Shown here: in pieces, positions 46,997 to 55,656 of the stretch
Layout of the letters: every line of letters begins with the position of its first letter
How positions within the stretch are numbered: the first letter of the stretch is position 1
Assembly (NCBI RefSeq): GCF_036323475.1
Contig: NZ_AP028934.1
Location: 682,001-746,000 of the forward strand
DNA: 64,000 bases
Direction of reading: 5' to 3'
From: Solobacterium moorei
Lineage (GTDB): Bacteria > Bacillota_I > Bacilli_A > Erysipelotrichales > Erysipelotrichaceae
Position numbers and translations under genes: made by a program
The notes under the pieces: model-generated
Told to the model about the DNA's origin: nothing
Databases searched by the model: none
The model's input: only the letters and a program-made list of their open reading frames with translations

Positions 46997-47761
46997 ATGT
47001 TAATATATTTTTCTGCGACAGGAAATACAAAACATGTGGTAGACGAAATAAAACATGAAAATGAACAGATAGTTTCGATTGAAGAAGCGTATAAGAACAA
47101 TTTGTATAAATATGATTTACAGGATGATAGAATTGGTATTCTTAGTCCGACATATGATTGGGGACTACCAAGCATTGTATATGAATTTCTAGAAAAACTA
47201 GAAATTCATTATACACATAGACCATATACTTTTTATGTAGGGACTTTTGGAACTACGACTGGGCGCTGCCTCTTCGATTATGGCTGGACTTTTAAAGAGA
47301 ACTGGATTAAATTTAGATGCAAAATTTGATATTCGTATGCCAGATACATGGACAGTGATTTTTGATTTATCAAATTCTAATCGTGTAAATAAAATGATTA
47401 CTAATGCAGAAAAAGAAATTGAGATTCTAAAGAAACAACTAGAGAGAAAAATACTGGGGAAATATATGGACTTCACTGCTCCTGGATTTATTGGCAAGAT
47501 TTCAAAGTCTATCTATGATAATAAAGTTAGAAAGACTGCAAATTTATCTGTTTCAGATGCTTGTATTGGATGTACATTATGTGCAAAAAATGCCCGGCAA
47601 CGGCTATTGAAATGAGAGAGAATAAACCAGTTTGGGTCAAAGAGGAATGTACAATGTGTCTAGGCTGTTTACATCGATGTCCAAAACATGCCATTTTTTA
47701 TGGGAGTGGTAAAGCGACAAATGTACACGGACAATATATTTATCATAAACCACGAAACTAA
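46997..47761 (+). pseudogene. EFR1-type flavodoxin-ferredoxin protein with two frameshifts
   Basis: ATG at 46997 begins MLIYFSATGNTKHVVDEI (flavodoxin fold), reads to FVGTFGTTTG-like text and shifts at GGG 47261-47263. A second frame carries AASSIMAGLLKRTGLNLDA to SDACIGCTLCAK. A third, after A6 at 47585-47590, carries KCPATAIEM and CTMCLGCLHRCPKHAIF, completing two [4Fe-4S] motifs. One base too many and one too few, both in homopolymers, would restore about 254 residues. The GGAGGTG used as ribosome site belongs to the upstream nuclease fragment. Confidence 0.8.
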
Positions 47762-47820
47762 GTTATTTTCAAATCGGCGCAACTTATATGATATTGAAAC
47801 GTTATTAATTGATATGGTAG

Positions 47821-47973
47821 ATGTCTGCTGGTGTATCTCAAGGAAATATCGAATGTAATGATGGTGTTTGTTATCGTGGAGAATTGGCTTTATACAAAGG
47901 TGATTATTGCTTTAAGGTTTTAGAAAGTAGTGTAGATTTACTGGACTTCCAGCAATATTTGGATGAATCATAG
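47821..47973 (+). CDS. Hypothetical small ORF, 50 aa
   Basis: Reads MSAGVSQGNIECNDGVCYRG and ends VDLLDFQQYLDES. The protein-like composition suggests the tail of a larger gene or a small gene. No good ribosome site; the preceding bases hold no continuing frame I can trust. A terminator follows directly. Confidence 0.35.
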   Translation: MSAGVSQGNIECNDGVCYRGELALYKGDYCFKVLESSVDLLDFQQYLDES

Positions 47974-47990
47974 AACTAAATAATAAAAAG

Positions 47991-48031
47991 TGTTATGCAC
48001 ATTACCTTTCAGGAGGTGTATAACATTTTTT
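47991..48031 (+). terminator. Rho-independent terminator
   Basis: TGTTATGCAC (47991-48000) pairs with GTGTATAACA (48016-48025, one G.U), then T6. Confidence 0.75.
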
Positions 48032-48072
48032 GATGACCTAATATATAATGATGACAAGGAGATGAGATAGGT

Positions 48073-48402
48073 ATGAGTAATCTATTATTCTTGATAATAA
48101 TGGTTCCTTCTAGTCTTTTGTTCACTGGTATTGGAATTTATGCTTGGAGGAGAAAGAAGCCTATGTGGTTTTGGGCAGGTGATACTGTATCTGAGGATGA
48201 GATTACGGATGTTCGTGCATATAATCGGGCAAATGGAGTGATGTGGCTCTGCTTTTCATTGCCACTTTGGATAGGAACATATGTGGGTGTGTGTCATAGT
48301 ATGATTCTGGCTGGTAATATTTTTCTTGTAGATGCTACAGTCGGATTAGTACTTATGATGATAACTTATACATTTATTCGTAAAAAATATAAAAAGATAT
48401 AG
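48073..48402 (+). CDS. Small membrane protein (three helices)
   Basis: 109 residues with three hydrophobic segments (about 2-24, 53-75, 80-100) and a middle loop reading FWAGDTVSEDEITDVRAYN. Resembles the DUF3784/SdpI-like group of small membrane proteins by pattern, with low certainty. AAGGAGATG ribosome site 13 bases upstream. Confidence 0.6.
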   Translation: MSNLLFLIIMVPSSLLFTGIGIYAWRRKKPMWFWAGDTVSEDEITDVRAYNRANGVMWLCFSLPLWIGTYVGVCHSMILAGNIFLVDATVGLVLMMITYTFIRKKYKKI

Positions 48403-48525
48403 TATTGATATTTACTGAATGGTAGCAAAAATATGCATGCATGTATACTTTTTCCAATCAGTGGCTAAGATGTTTTTGAATCTGCAAAATATATTAGATA
48501 TCAATATGGTTACGGTGTAGTTCAG

Positions 48526-48534
48526 TGCTATAAT
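48526..48534 (+). promoter_or_regulatory. Extended -10 promoter of the CPBP gene
   Basis: TGCTATAAT (TGnTATAAT) about 45 bases before the CPBP start; no clear -35. Confidence 0.5.
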
Positions 48535-48577
48535 GCATATAGTGAAAGTTTAAAATAAATCAAACAAGAGGTATCCT

Positions 48578-49336
48578 ATGGATAAGAGTATTTCTAATAA
48601 TAAAAAGGCGTTCCTATATTCTATAATCACTGTTGTATGCACATTTATTCTAGGTGGAATTATCTTTGTGATAGCACCAGAGAAATCTAATCCGCCAGCT
48701 AGTATTCTCTTTATACTATTAAATCTCATTCCGATGATTATGGCATTTATATTCACGTATCAATCAAAAGAAGTTCGTGGATTATGGCAGTTTTTGGAGA
48801 AGGTATTCTGTGGAGAAGATCGTTCTATAGTTTGGTTGTTTGTTTTACTTGTGCCAGTTGTTTATTATGGTATTTCTGTTGTATTAGGGAATGTAAAATT
48901 TACAGGTATGGCATTAGGCGCTGTGATAGCTTACTTTCCATGGACATTGTTTCAAGGTGGACTGGAAGAAGTGGGTTGGAGATGGTATCTACAAGAACAT
49001 CTTCAGTGTAAGAATTTCATTCTTAAAATGTTTGTAATATCTGTCGTTTGGTTTGTATGGCATCTACCAATTTATAGGTTGCCATGGATTACAGCAGGGT
49101 CTACAAATTACCTACTGTTTTATCTGATGATACTTGGAAATACATTTATGCTTGGCGCAATCAAGGAATTCTCCAAGGGAGCGATACCATGCGTACTTGC
49201 ACATATGTTGATTGATAGTCTAGCGATACTCATGTTAGTGAAGAGTACGCTTGTACCACTTATCATTCTCGTGGCGATTGAAGTAATAATATCGCTAGTT
49301 GCTGTGTATTTCTTGAAAGATAAAAGCATGAAATAA
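48578..49336 (+). CDS. CPBP-family intramembrane metalloprotease
   Basis: 252 residues with seven or eight hydrophobic segments. The Abi/CPBP motifs are EExxxR (Glu130-Glu131, Arg135 in GGLEEVGWRW), WHLP with His162, and a late AHMLID histidine. In lactic bacteria such proteins act in bacteriocin self-immunity, but the role here is not known. AAGAGGT ribosome site. A MarR gene follows. Confidence 0.85.
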   Translation: MDKSISNNKKAFLYSIITVVCTFILGGIIFVIAPEKSNPPASILFILLNLIPMIMAFIFTYQSKEVRGLWQFLEKVFCGEDRSIVWLFVLLVPVVYYGISVVLGNVKFTGMALGAVIAYFPWTLFQGGLEEVGWRWYLQEHLQCKNFILKMFVISVVWFVWHLPIYRLPWITAGSTNYLLFYLMILGNTFMLGAIKEFSKGAIPCVLAHMLIDSLAILMLVKSTLVPLIILVAIEVIISLVAVYFLKDKSMK

Positions 49337-49430
49337 TCTTATGAATGTAGAAGCTCATTAAGTGGGCTTCTTTTCATTTGTGTAATTTGTAACTATTGAC
49401 GATATACATAGCACGCTATATAATTTTCTC

Positions 49431-49871
49431 ATGACAAGAAAAATAGATTGTGGTGAATATATTCACTGGATAAGCGATATATTAGAAAAGCGGACAGAAA
49501 TGTTATTGGCCAAGGGAGGTTTAACGTTGTCACAGATGATGGTCATTGAATCTTTCCGCCATAGTAAAGATGGGTATCAAACAGTACAAGATATTCAGAA
49601 TGCACTACATGTTGCACAACCTACAGCTAGTGGACTTGTAAAACGAATGGAGAAAAAAGGTCTTTTAAAACGTGTGGATTCAAAAGATAAACGCGAAAAG
49701 GTAATTTCTCTTACAGAAGAAGGACATGCGGCAATCACCAATGCTAGAAAAGGAATGGTATCAGCAGAATCTATCTTGCTAGCCAGTTTGAGTGAAAAAG
49801 AAAGCAAACAGTTCCATTCTCTATTAAATAAAGTTTGGAATTCATTGGATGATTTAAAAAAGAATAGGTAA
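49431..49871 (+). CDS. MarR-family transcriptional regulator
   Basis: 146 residues. Winged helix with LTLSQMMVIESFRH, TVQDIQNALHVAQPTASGLV and the wing KRVDSKDKREKVISLTEEG. Typical dimeric repressor. Before IS insertion its stop lay only five bases before the TatA start, so the two were probably one unit. Confidence 0.88.
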   Translation: MTRKIDCGEYIHWISDILEKRTEMLLAKGGLTLSQMMVIESFRHSKDGYQTVQDIQNALHVAQPTASGLVKRMEKKGLLKRVDSKDKREKVISLTEEGHAAITNARKGMVSAESILLASLSEKESKQFHSLLNKVWNSLDDLKKNR

Positions 49872-49952
49872 TTTTTATGAAAAACCTTATTTTGCAGAAG
49901 TGTGCTAATCCGCATATAATCTATATGTTATCTTTAGATAACATATGAATGA

Positions 49953-50016
49953 TTACTTAAGCGGGTAACAGTGTCATCTAGTTTGGCGACTTCTGCACTG
50001 TTATCCACTTAAGTAA
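49953..50016 (+). promoter_or_regulatory. Long leader hairpin of the IS1595 element
   Basis: Arms 49953-49973 and 49996-50016 pair over 21 positions with two G.U, enclosing 22 bases, ending 13 bases before the transposase ATG. A second perfect hairpin with TGTTATCT/AGATAACA arms lies upstream. Could shield the element from outside transcription. Confidence 0.5.
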
Positions 50017-50029
50017 CAGAGGTCGCCAA

Positions 50030-51046
50030 ATGAAAAATAATAAATATCATTCTCATTCTAGGAGAAAAACACCTTGGGATGAGGAAGAAGAAGTTAGTGA
50101 TGTAGCTTCTTTTGTTCGTGATGAATATAGAAGTCATTATTTCTATCATCACCGTCCTTTAAGTGAAACAGGAGATAGTAAACTGCTAAACAAGTTCATT
50201 CCTCAATCGTGCCCGTATTGCCATGGTAAGAAGTATAAGAGAAATGGTCATACCACATATGGTCTACAGAAATATAAATGCATTGACTGCAAGAGAAATT
50301 TTACGATTACAACAGGCACTATATTTCAAGACCATAAGCTTTCAATATCCGAATGGATTGAATACTTATTAAACCTATTTGGATATAGTTCGATCAATCT
50401 GAATTCCAGGATAAATAAGAACTCAGAAACCACTTCTAAATATTGGCTTGCAAAAATCTTCATGTTATTGAGTGATTATCAAAAGGATATCATTTTAAGT
50501 GACTGTGTCATGATAGATGAAACATATTATAGTGTCATCAAGAGTGATATCATCACAAAAGATAAGAAGAAACTAAGAGGTCTTTCAAAAAATAAATATT
50601 GTATTGGGATTGGGTGTGATGACCAATGTCTGTATTGCAAATTAGAAGGAAAGGCCAAGACATCGGATACCAAAACGGTACAGGCATTTAAGGAACATAT
50701 CAGACCATATTCACATTTGATTCATGACGATGAAAAATCACATCATGTCCTTGTGCAGGCATTACATCTTAAAAGTGAATCATATAAATCGACATATCTA
50801 TCTGAACTTAACGATAAAGATAATCCCTTAGATAAGATCAATCATTATTGTGATTTATTAAAGAAGTTTCTAAATGCCCATTCAGGATTCAACAGAGAAG
50901 AATTACAGGGATATCTGAATCTCTTCTCCTTTATGATGAATCCACCACATAACAAGCTAGAGAAGGTTGAGATTCTATTAAAGTTTGCGCTAAATTACCG
51001 CAAAACAATGACTTTTAGAGGCTACTATATGAAGAATCCCTATTAA
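50030..51046 (+). CDS. IS1595-family (ISXO2-like) transposase, copy A
   Basis: 338 residues. N-terminal zinc ribbon (CPYCHGKKYKRNG ... KCIDCKRNF) that recognises the element ends. DDE-type catalytic domain with the first Asp in MIDETYYS, the second in IHDDEKSH and the terminal N/E region near NHYCDLLKKFL. GAGGT ribosome site. Identical to the inverted copy at 53951-54967. Confidence 0.93.
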   Translation: MKNNKYHSHSRRKTPWDEEEEVSDVASFVRDEYRSHYFYHHRPLSETGDSKLLNKFIPQSCPYCHGKKYKRNGHTTYGLQKYKCIDCKRNFTITTGTIFQDHKLSISEWIEYLLNLFGYSSINLNSRINKNSETTSKYWLAKIFMLLSDYQKDIILSDCVMIDETYYSVIKSDIITKDKKKLRGLSKNKYCIGIGCDDQCLYCKLEGKAKTSDTKTVQAFKEHIRPYSHLIHDDEKSHHVLVQALHLKSESYKSTYLSELNDKDNPLDKINHYCDLLKKFLNAHSGFNREELQGYLNLFSFMMNPPHNKLEKVEILLKFALNYRKTMTFRGYYMKNPY

Positions 51047-51088
51047 AATGGGGATTTGGTAGCACACTTCTGCAAAATAAGGTTTTTT

Positions 51089-51310
51089 ATGAAAATAGGA
51101 ACACTAGAAATCGTAGTGATTGTAATTGTTGCGTTATTTGTTATCGGACCGGATAATCTATCATCCTATGCCAAGAAGTTTGGTGAAGTATTAAAGAGCT
51201 TACGAGCTACGACAGCAGACTTAAGTAAAGATGTTCAAGAGAATATTGTGGAACCTCTAAACGAAGCCCAAAGGCCATGCTTGCACAGGCTCACTACAAT
51301 CATAAGATGA
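51089..51310 (+). CDS. tatA: TatA/TatB-like translocase subunit, C-terminus altered
   Basis: 73 residues. Starts MKIGTLEIVVIVIVALFVIG with the single membrane helix and the FG-type amphipathic helix (YAKKFGEVLKSLRATTADL). After PLNEAQRP the sequence becomes CLHRLTTIIR, unlike the family, and shares its last 34 bases with the S41 gene in another frame. This looks like the scar of a deletion. The ATG lies inside the IS1595 target duplication, and the AAGG of the IS end stands six bases upstream as a substitute ribosome site. Confidence 0.75.
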   Translation: MKIGTLEIVVIVIVALFVIGPDNLSSYAKKFGEVLKSLRATTADLSKDVQENIVEPLNEAQRPCLHRLTTIIR

Positions 51311-52410
51311 CGCCAATCATGCTGTTACAAGCAGTCTCACAATACTTATCAAATCTACGTGATCGTAATTTGAAATTTACGATGGATCCTGATGAAAACT
51401 ATCAACCATTCTCAAGAGGTTTCTATGTACGTAGATGTGATGAAGGATTATTTGTTGATGAAGTGACCAGTGAGACCAGACTTCAAGTTGGGGACAAAGT
51501 CCTAACCATCAACGGACAGACACCAGAAAGAATTGCAAGTACACTACCAAATCCACTTCTAGCATCCGATATACCAGAGCGTGAACAGTGGACGGGATAT
51601 TTGAAACTCGCAAATCATATGATTGTTGAACACGCAGATGGAACGCAAGAAGATATTGTATTTCAAAAATATCCACTTGATCTTCCAAAAGAGCCACAGT
51701 TTGAAAAAAGAGAGAATACAGTTATTTTAAAATTCTCAAAGTTTGAATTCTGTGAAGATACGGAGAAGTTCTTACAAGCACATCAAAAAGACATCGAACA
51801 ATGTAAACGATTGATCATTGATTTACGTAAGAATATCGGTGGAAGTGAAGAAGGTTATCTACCATTGCTTGGATATATTGTAAAAAATGATGGATTTTTA
51901 AAGAATATCTATGGTAATCGTACAATTTGGACAAATTACTCTGAAACGAATTGCCAGCGTTCAATTGATAATCTACAACCATATCTTGAAAGTGAAGATG
52001 CAGCGGTTAAAGAATATGTACAATCTGCAATCACCTACTATGAACAGATGAAATCAGCAGGATGGATTAAAGGTGAACAAGAGTTATTTGCGGATGCGGA
52101 AACATGCATTACAAAAGTTGGTCCTGAAGATGTAGTCATTCTGATTGATACTTGGTGCGAAAATGAAGCAGAACAGTTCGTGCGTATCGCTAAGGAACAA
52201 GGACGTGCAAAATTAATTGGTATACCTACAATGGGTGATATTGATTATTTAAATCCAGTTAAAGTACGCTATGAAAACTATGAGTTTACATATCCAATCT
52301 CTAAGACAGATGCGGCTAAAAATGGAAGTGGTGTAAATGATAAAGGAATTGAGCCTAATCAATATATTCCATTTACAAGTTCAGAATTAATGGAAGATAC
52401 ATTTTTATAA
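51277..52410 (+). CDS. S41-family (C-terminal processing) peptidase, probably N-truncated
   Basis: 377 residues. PDZ-like region near residues 35-85 (GLFVDEVTSETRLQVGDKVL), then an S41 core (RLIIDLRKNIGGSEEGYL, VILIDTWCENEAEQFV, and the late block GIPTMGDIDYLNPVKV). The usual Ser of the Ser/Lys dyad appears replaced (DTWCENEAEQ), so activity is uncertain. The start ATG at 51277 overlaps the altered TatA gene and has a poorly spaced AAAGG; the normal N-terminus seems missing. Confidence 0.7.
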   Translation: MLAQAHYNHKMTPIMLLQAVSQYLSNLRDRNLKFTMDPDENYQPFSRGFYVRRCDEGLFVDEVTSETRLQVGDKVLTINGQTPERIASTLPNPLLASDIPEREQWTGYLKLANHMIVEHADGTQEDIVFQKYPLDLPKEPQFEKRENTVILKFSKFEFCEDTEKFLQAHQKDIEQCKRLIIDLRKNIGGSEEGYLPLLGYIVKNDGFLKNIYGNRTIWTNYSETNCQRSIDNLQPYLESEDAAVKEYVQSAITYYEQMKSAGWIKGEQELFADAETCITKVGPEDVVILIDTWCENEAEQFVRIAKEQGRAKLIGIPTMGDIDYLNPVKVRYENYEFTYPISKTDAAKNGSGVNDKGIEPNQYIPFTSSELMEDTFL

Positions 52411-52492
52411 TAATTGTACGATAATCACAATAGTGCTAAAATTCTAGTTAGATAAAACTAACTTGAATTTTAATTATTGAAAGGTGGAAAAT

Positions 52493-52981
52493 ATGAAAAA
52501 GAATCATCTTCCAATTCTTGGGGTTGGACCAATGTATGTCATTATCATTGTTGGTATGACGATTATTAGTATCATTCTTTCTGCTACAAACATCATACCA
52601 ATTATCACAATCAAAAATCTAAGATGGATATTGATTCTACTTGGTGTTTTGTGCGTAGTCACTGGAATCACACTATGGTTAAAGGCGGTTATATTTGATA
52701 GATTAGACGCGCATATCATCAAGAATGAGTTAGTTACTACAGGTGCGTATGCATATGTTAGAAATCCAGTCTATAGTGCATTTATGCTTGTTTGTACAGG
52801 TATCTTATTTGGGTATGGAAATATCGTGTTATTGATATTACCATTTTTCTACTGGGCTTTTATGACAGTGCTTATGAAGTTGACGGAAGAGAAATGGCTA
52901 GAAGATCTATATGGACAAGAATATATCAGCTACTGCAAGAGCGTAAATCGCTGTATTCCATGGAAAGGGAAAAAGTTATGA
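52493..52981 (+). CDS. Isoprenylcysteine carboxyl methyltransferase-like membrane protein
   Basis: 162 residues with four to five membrane helices and the family core LVTTGAYAYVRNPVYSAFML, EEKWLEDLYGQEYISYCKSV. A SAM-dependent membrane methyltransferase by family; bacterial substrates are mostly unknown. ATG at 52493 follows AAAGGTGG; GTG at 52484 lies in that site. Its stop overlaps the next methyltransferase start by four bases (ATGA). Confidence 0.85.
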   Translation: MKKNHLPILGVGPMYVIIIVGMTIISIILSATNIIPIITIKNLRWILILLGVLCVVTGITLWLKAVIFDRLDAHIIKNELVTTGAYAYVRNPVYSAFMLVCTGILFGYGNIVLLILPFFYWAFMTVLMKLTEEKWLEDLYGQEYISYCKSVNRCIPWKGKKL

Positions 52982-53787
52982 ATAGTACAGACTGTTTTCA
53001 AGGAGTCGAAGATACATTGTATATTCCTTTGTATGCGAGAATTTATGCATCGAAAAATTTCTCAAATTATTTCTATGATGTAAAAGCACTATCGCTGGAA
53101 AAGGATTTGCCCCTACTGTCTAATATGCGGGATACACCAGAGTATTTCAATATGGCTAGTGTTTGTAGACAGCAAACAATTGATAAAAAGATTGTTAGAT
53201 TTCTAGAGGATAACCATGCATGTAATGTTGTGTTTCTAGGTGCTGGTTTAGAAACAGCATACTTCCGCATCGGAAATAAAGTTGCGAACTTTTATGAAGT
53301 AGATTTAGAACATGTAATCGCAGTTAGGGAAAGATTTCTCGGTCATGGTGAAAATGAGATACTCATTGGTTGTGATATGTTTTCGCTAGAGTGGATAAAG
53401 AATATGGATACACATCTACACACATTGATTGTTTTAGCAGGCGTATTTCAATATTTTACAAAAGATAGAATCACTCATTTTATCCATCAAATTCAAAGTA
53501 GAATTCCAAAATGTGAGATGGTATTTGATGCGACGAATACTACTGGATTAAAGTATGCGAATAAATTTGTTAAAAGCACTGGTAATGTGAATGCACAGAT
53601 GTATTTTGCGATAGATGATCCGTATGAATTCGCAAAAGAAACTAATACAAAACTAATTGGCGTAAGTGGTTTCTTTGCGGATTCACTGAAGCAATGCAAA
53701 GGCCTAAAATTCATATCTAAGCTTATGATGTTTGTCGCGGATAAATTAAAACGAACCATGGTAATTCACTTACGTTTAAATCAATAA
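52978..53787 (+). CDS. LCM-family SAM-dependent methyltransferase
   Basis: 269 residues starting MNSTDCFQGVEDTLYIPLYA. SAM-binding segment NVVFLGAGLETAYFRI, acidic end FYEVDLEHVIAVRERF, then LIVLAGVFQYFTKDRI. Matches leucine carboxyl methyltransferase-type/PPM1-like proteins. Start chosen by the ATGA overlap with the previous gene, implying coupling of two methyltransferases; the longer in-frame ORF over the ICMT gene is rejected. Confidence 0.85.
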   Translation: MNSTDCFQGVEDTLYIPLYARIYASKNFSNYFYDVKALSLEKDLPLLSNMRDTPEYFNMASVCRQQTIDKKIVRFLEDNHACNVVFLGAGLETAYFRIGNKVANFYEVDLEHVIAVRERFLGHGENEILIGCDMFSLEWIKNMDTHLHTLIVLAGVFQYFTKDRITHFIHQIQSRIPKCEMVFDATNTTGLKYANKFVKSTGNVNAQMYFAIDDPYEFAKETNTKLIGVSGFFADSLKQCKGLKFISKLMMFVADKLKRTMVIHLRLNQ

Positions 53788-53911
53788 ATGCTCAATAAAT
53801 ATCTAAAAAAGTATTTCACTGCTGTTGAAATGCTTTTTATAATATTAATCATTTAGGTATAATGATTATAATAAAGTCAAATGAGGTTATATTATGAGTA
53901 TAATAATAAAT

Positions 53912-55115
53912 AAACCTTATTTTGCAGAAGTGTGCTACCAAATCCCCATTTTAATAGGGATTCTTCATATAGTAGCCTCTAAAAGTCATTGTTTTGCGGT
54001 AATTTAGCGCAAACTTTAATAGAATCTCAACCTTCTCTAGCTTGTTATGTGGTGGATTCATCATAAAGGAGAAGAGATTCAGATATCCCTGTAATTCTTC
54101 TCTGTTGAATCCTGAATGGGCATTTAGAAACTTCTTTAATAAATCACAATAATGATTGATCTTATCTAAGGGATTATCTTTATCGTTAAGTTCAGATAGA
54201 TATGTCGATTTATATGATTCACTTTTAAGATGTAATGCCTGCACAAGGACATGATGTGATTTTTCATCGTCATGAATCAAATGTGAATATGGTCTGATAT
54301 GTTCCTTAAATGCCTGTACCGTTTTGGTATCCGATGTCTTGGCCTTTCCTTCTAATTTGCAATACAGACATTGGTCATCACACCCAATCCCAATACAATA
54401 TTTATTTTTTGAAAGACCTCTTAGTTTCTTCTTATCTTTTGTGATGATATCACTCTTGATGACACTATAATATGTTTCATCTATCATGACACAGTCACTT
54501 AAAATGATATCCTTTTGATAATCACTCAATAACATGAAGATTTTTGCAAGCCAATATTTAGAAGTGGTTTCTGAGTTCTTATTTATCCTGGAATTCAGAT
54601 TGATCGAACTATATCCAAATAGGTTTAATAAGTATTCAATCCATTCGGATATTGAAAGCTTATGGTCTTGAAATATAGTGCCTGTTGTAATCGTAAAATT
54701 TCTCTTGCAGTCAATGCATTTATATTTCTGTAGACCATATGTGGTATGACCATTTCTCTTATACTTCTTACCATGGCAATACGGGCACGATTGAGGAATG
54801 AACTTGTTTAGCAGTTTACTATCTCCTGTTTCACTTAAAGGACGGTGATGATAGAAATAATGACTTCTATATTCATCACGAACAAAAGAAGCTACATCAC
54901 TAACTTCTTCTTCCTCATCCCAAGGTGTTTTTCTCCTAGAATGAGAATGATATTTATTATTTTTCATTTGGCGACCTCTGTTACTTAAGTGGATAACAGT
55001 GCAGAAGTCGCCAAACTAGATGACACTGTTACCCGCTTAAGTAATCATTCATATGTTATCTAAAGATAACATATAGATTATATGCGGATTAGCACACTTC
55101 TGCAAAATAAGGTTT
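53912..55115 (-). mobile_element. IS1595-type insertion sequence, copy B (1204 bp, inverted)
   Basis: Same length and ends as copy A (26-base inverted repeats beginning AAACCTTATTTTGCAG). Its own 8-bp target duplication is TAATAAAT (53904-53911 and 55116-55123), different from copy A's. It inserted inside the ABM gene next to the older 528-bp element. Confidence 0.95.
53951..54967 (-). CDS. IS1595-family transposase, copy B
   Basis: 338 residues, same sequence as copy A at 50030-51046: zinc ribbon CPYCHGKKYKRNG, MIDETYYS and IHDDEKSH catalytic regions. Leader hairpin 54981-55044 is also present. Intact. Confidence 0.93.
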   Translation of the reverse strand: MKNNKYHSHSRRKTPWDEEEEVSDVASFVRDEYRSHYFYHHRPLSETGDSKLLNKFIPQSCPYCHGKKYKRNGHTTYGLQKYKCIDCKRNFTITTGTIFQDHKLSISEWIEYLLNLFGYSSINLNSRINKNSETTSKYWLAKIFMLLSDYQKDIILSDCVMIDETYYSVIKSDIITKDKKKLRGLSKNKYCIGIGCDDQCLYCKLEGKAKTSDTKTVQAFKEHIRPYSHLIHDDEKSHHVLVQALHLKSESYKSTYLSELNDKDNPLDKINHYCDLLKKFLNAHSGFNREELQGYLNLFSFMMNPPHNKLEKVEILLKFALNYRKTMTFRGYYMKNPY

Positions 55116-55128
55116 TAATAAATATTTA

Positions 55129-55656
55129 TCTAACAGTAAACAAAAATGGCCTATGGAAATGCGATGAAATCAAGTATTTCTCTTATATGTTCCGTTGAAT
55201 AATATCAAATGTCGTAAAATTCTATCCATCTTTGGCCACAGTTCTACTGCACCTTTTACTCTAAACAGATATACAAACCAATTTAAATAGGATTGTAGAT
55301 TAGTCATTCTCATCCCAATGAAGCGATAGATATACCTTTTTAACCACGAGCACATATTGTTTATCAATGCCATGTTCTCTAGATATTCTTTGTCGTGTTT
55401 ATTGGCTTTATAGAATTCATCTTTCAAATCTAATTCTTTTATCAGCTTGTCATGTGCTCTTTCGCCATCATGTACTAGTGTTGATCCGGAAGCGATATGA
55501 TTCTTTAGTGCTTCAAAGATACGTGAAGCAGATGGCTTTCCATGACCACAAATAACAGCGTATGTATTTTTGTGACAATCGATTGCCACAACGATACAGA
55601 GTTGGCTCTTAGATAATCCTCTCTTCTTGTCTAGGCCATTTTTGTTTACTGTTAGA
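55129..55656 (-). mobile_element. Internally deleted IS1595-like element (528 bp)
   Basis: Perfect 23-base terminal inverted repeats beginning TCTAACAGTAAAC at both ends and an 8-bp target duplication AATATTTA (55121-55128, 55657-55664). It contains only the 3' part of a transposase gene. The ends differ from those of the 1204-bp element, so it derives from a separate IS1595-group member. Confidence 0.9.
55170..55640 (-). pseudogene. 3' part of an IS1595-like transposase
   Basis: Open frame from the deletion point (KNGLDKKRGLSKSQLCIVVA) to the stop, with the second catalytic region TLVHDGERAHDKLI and the terminal NMCSWLKRYIYRF. The zinc ribbon and first catalytic Asp are gone, so it cannot act alone. 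Confidence 0.8.

Larger units (their letters stand above)
49882..51085 (+). mobile_element. IS1595-type insertion sequence, copy A (1204 bp)
   Basis: Perfect terminal inverted repeats of 26 bases beginning AAACCTTATTTTGCAG at both ends, and an 8-bp target duplication TTTATGAA (49874-49881 and 51086-51093). Family size and 8-bp duplication fit IS1595. The element sits between the marR stop and the TatA ATG, which lies in the right duplication. Confidence 0.95.

Noticed and set aside
46384-47175. 263-codon minus-strand ORF over the phage scrap
   Set aside because: It is the antisense shadow of VRR-NUC and the phage ORF in GC-rich DNA, with no family resemblance and no ribosome site.
49882-55115. 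Composite transposon formed by the two IS1595 copies
   Set aside because: Each copy has a separate, different 8-bp duplication, so they inserted independently.
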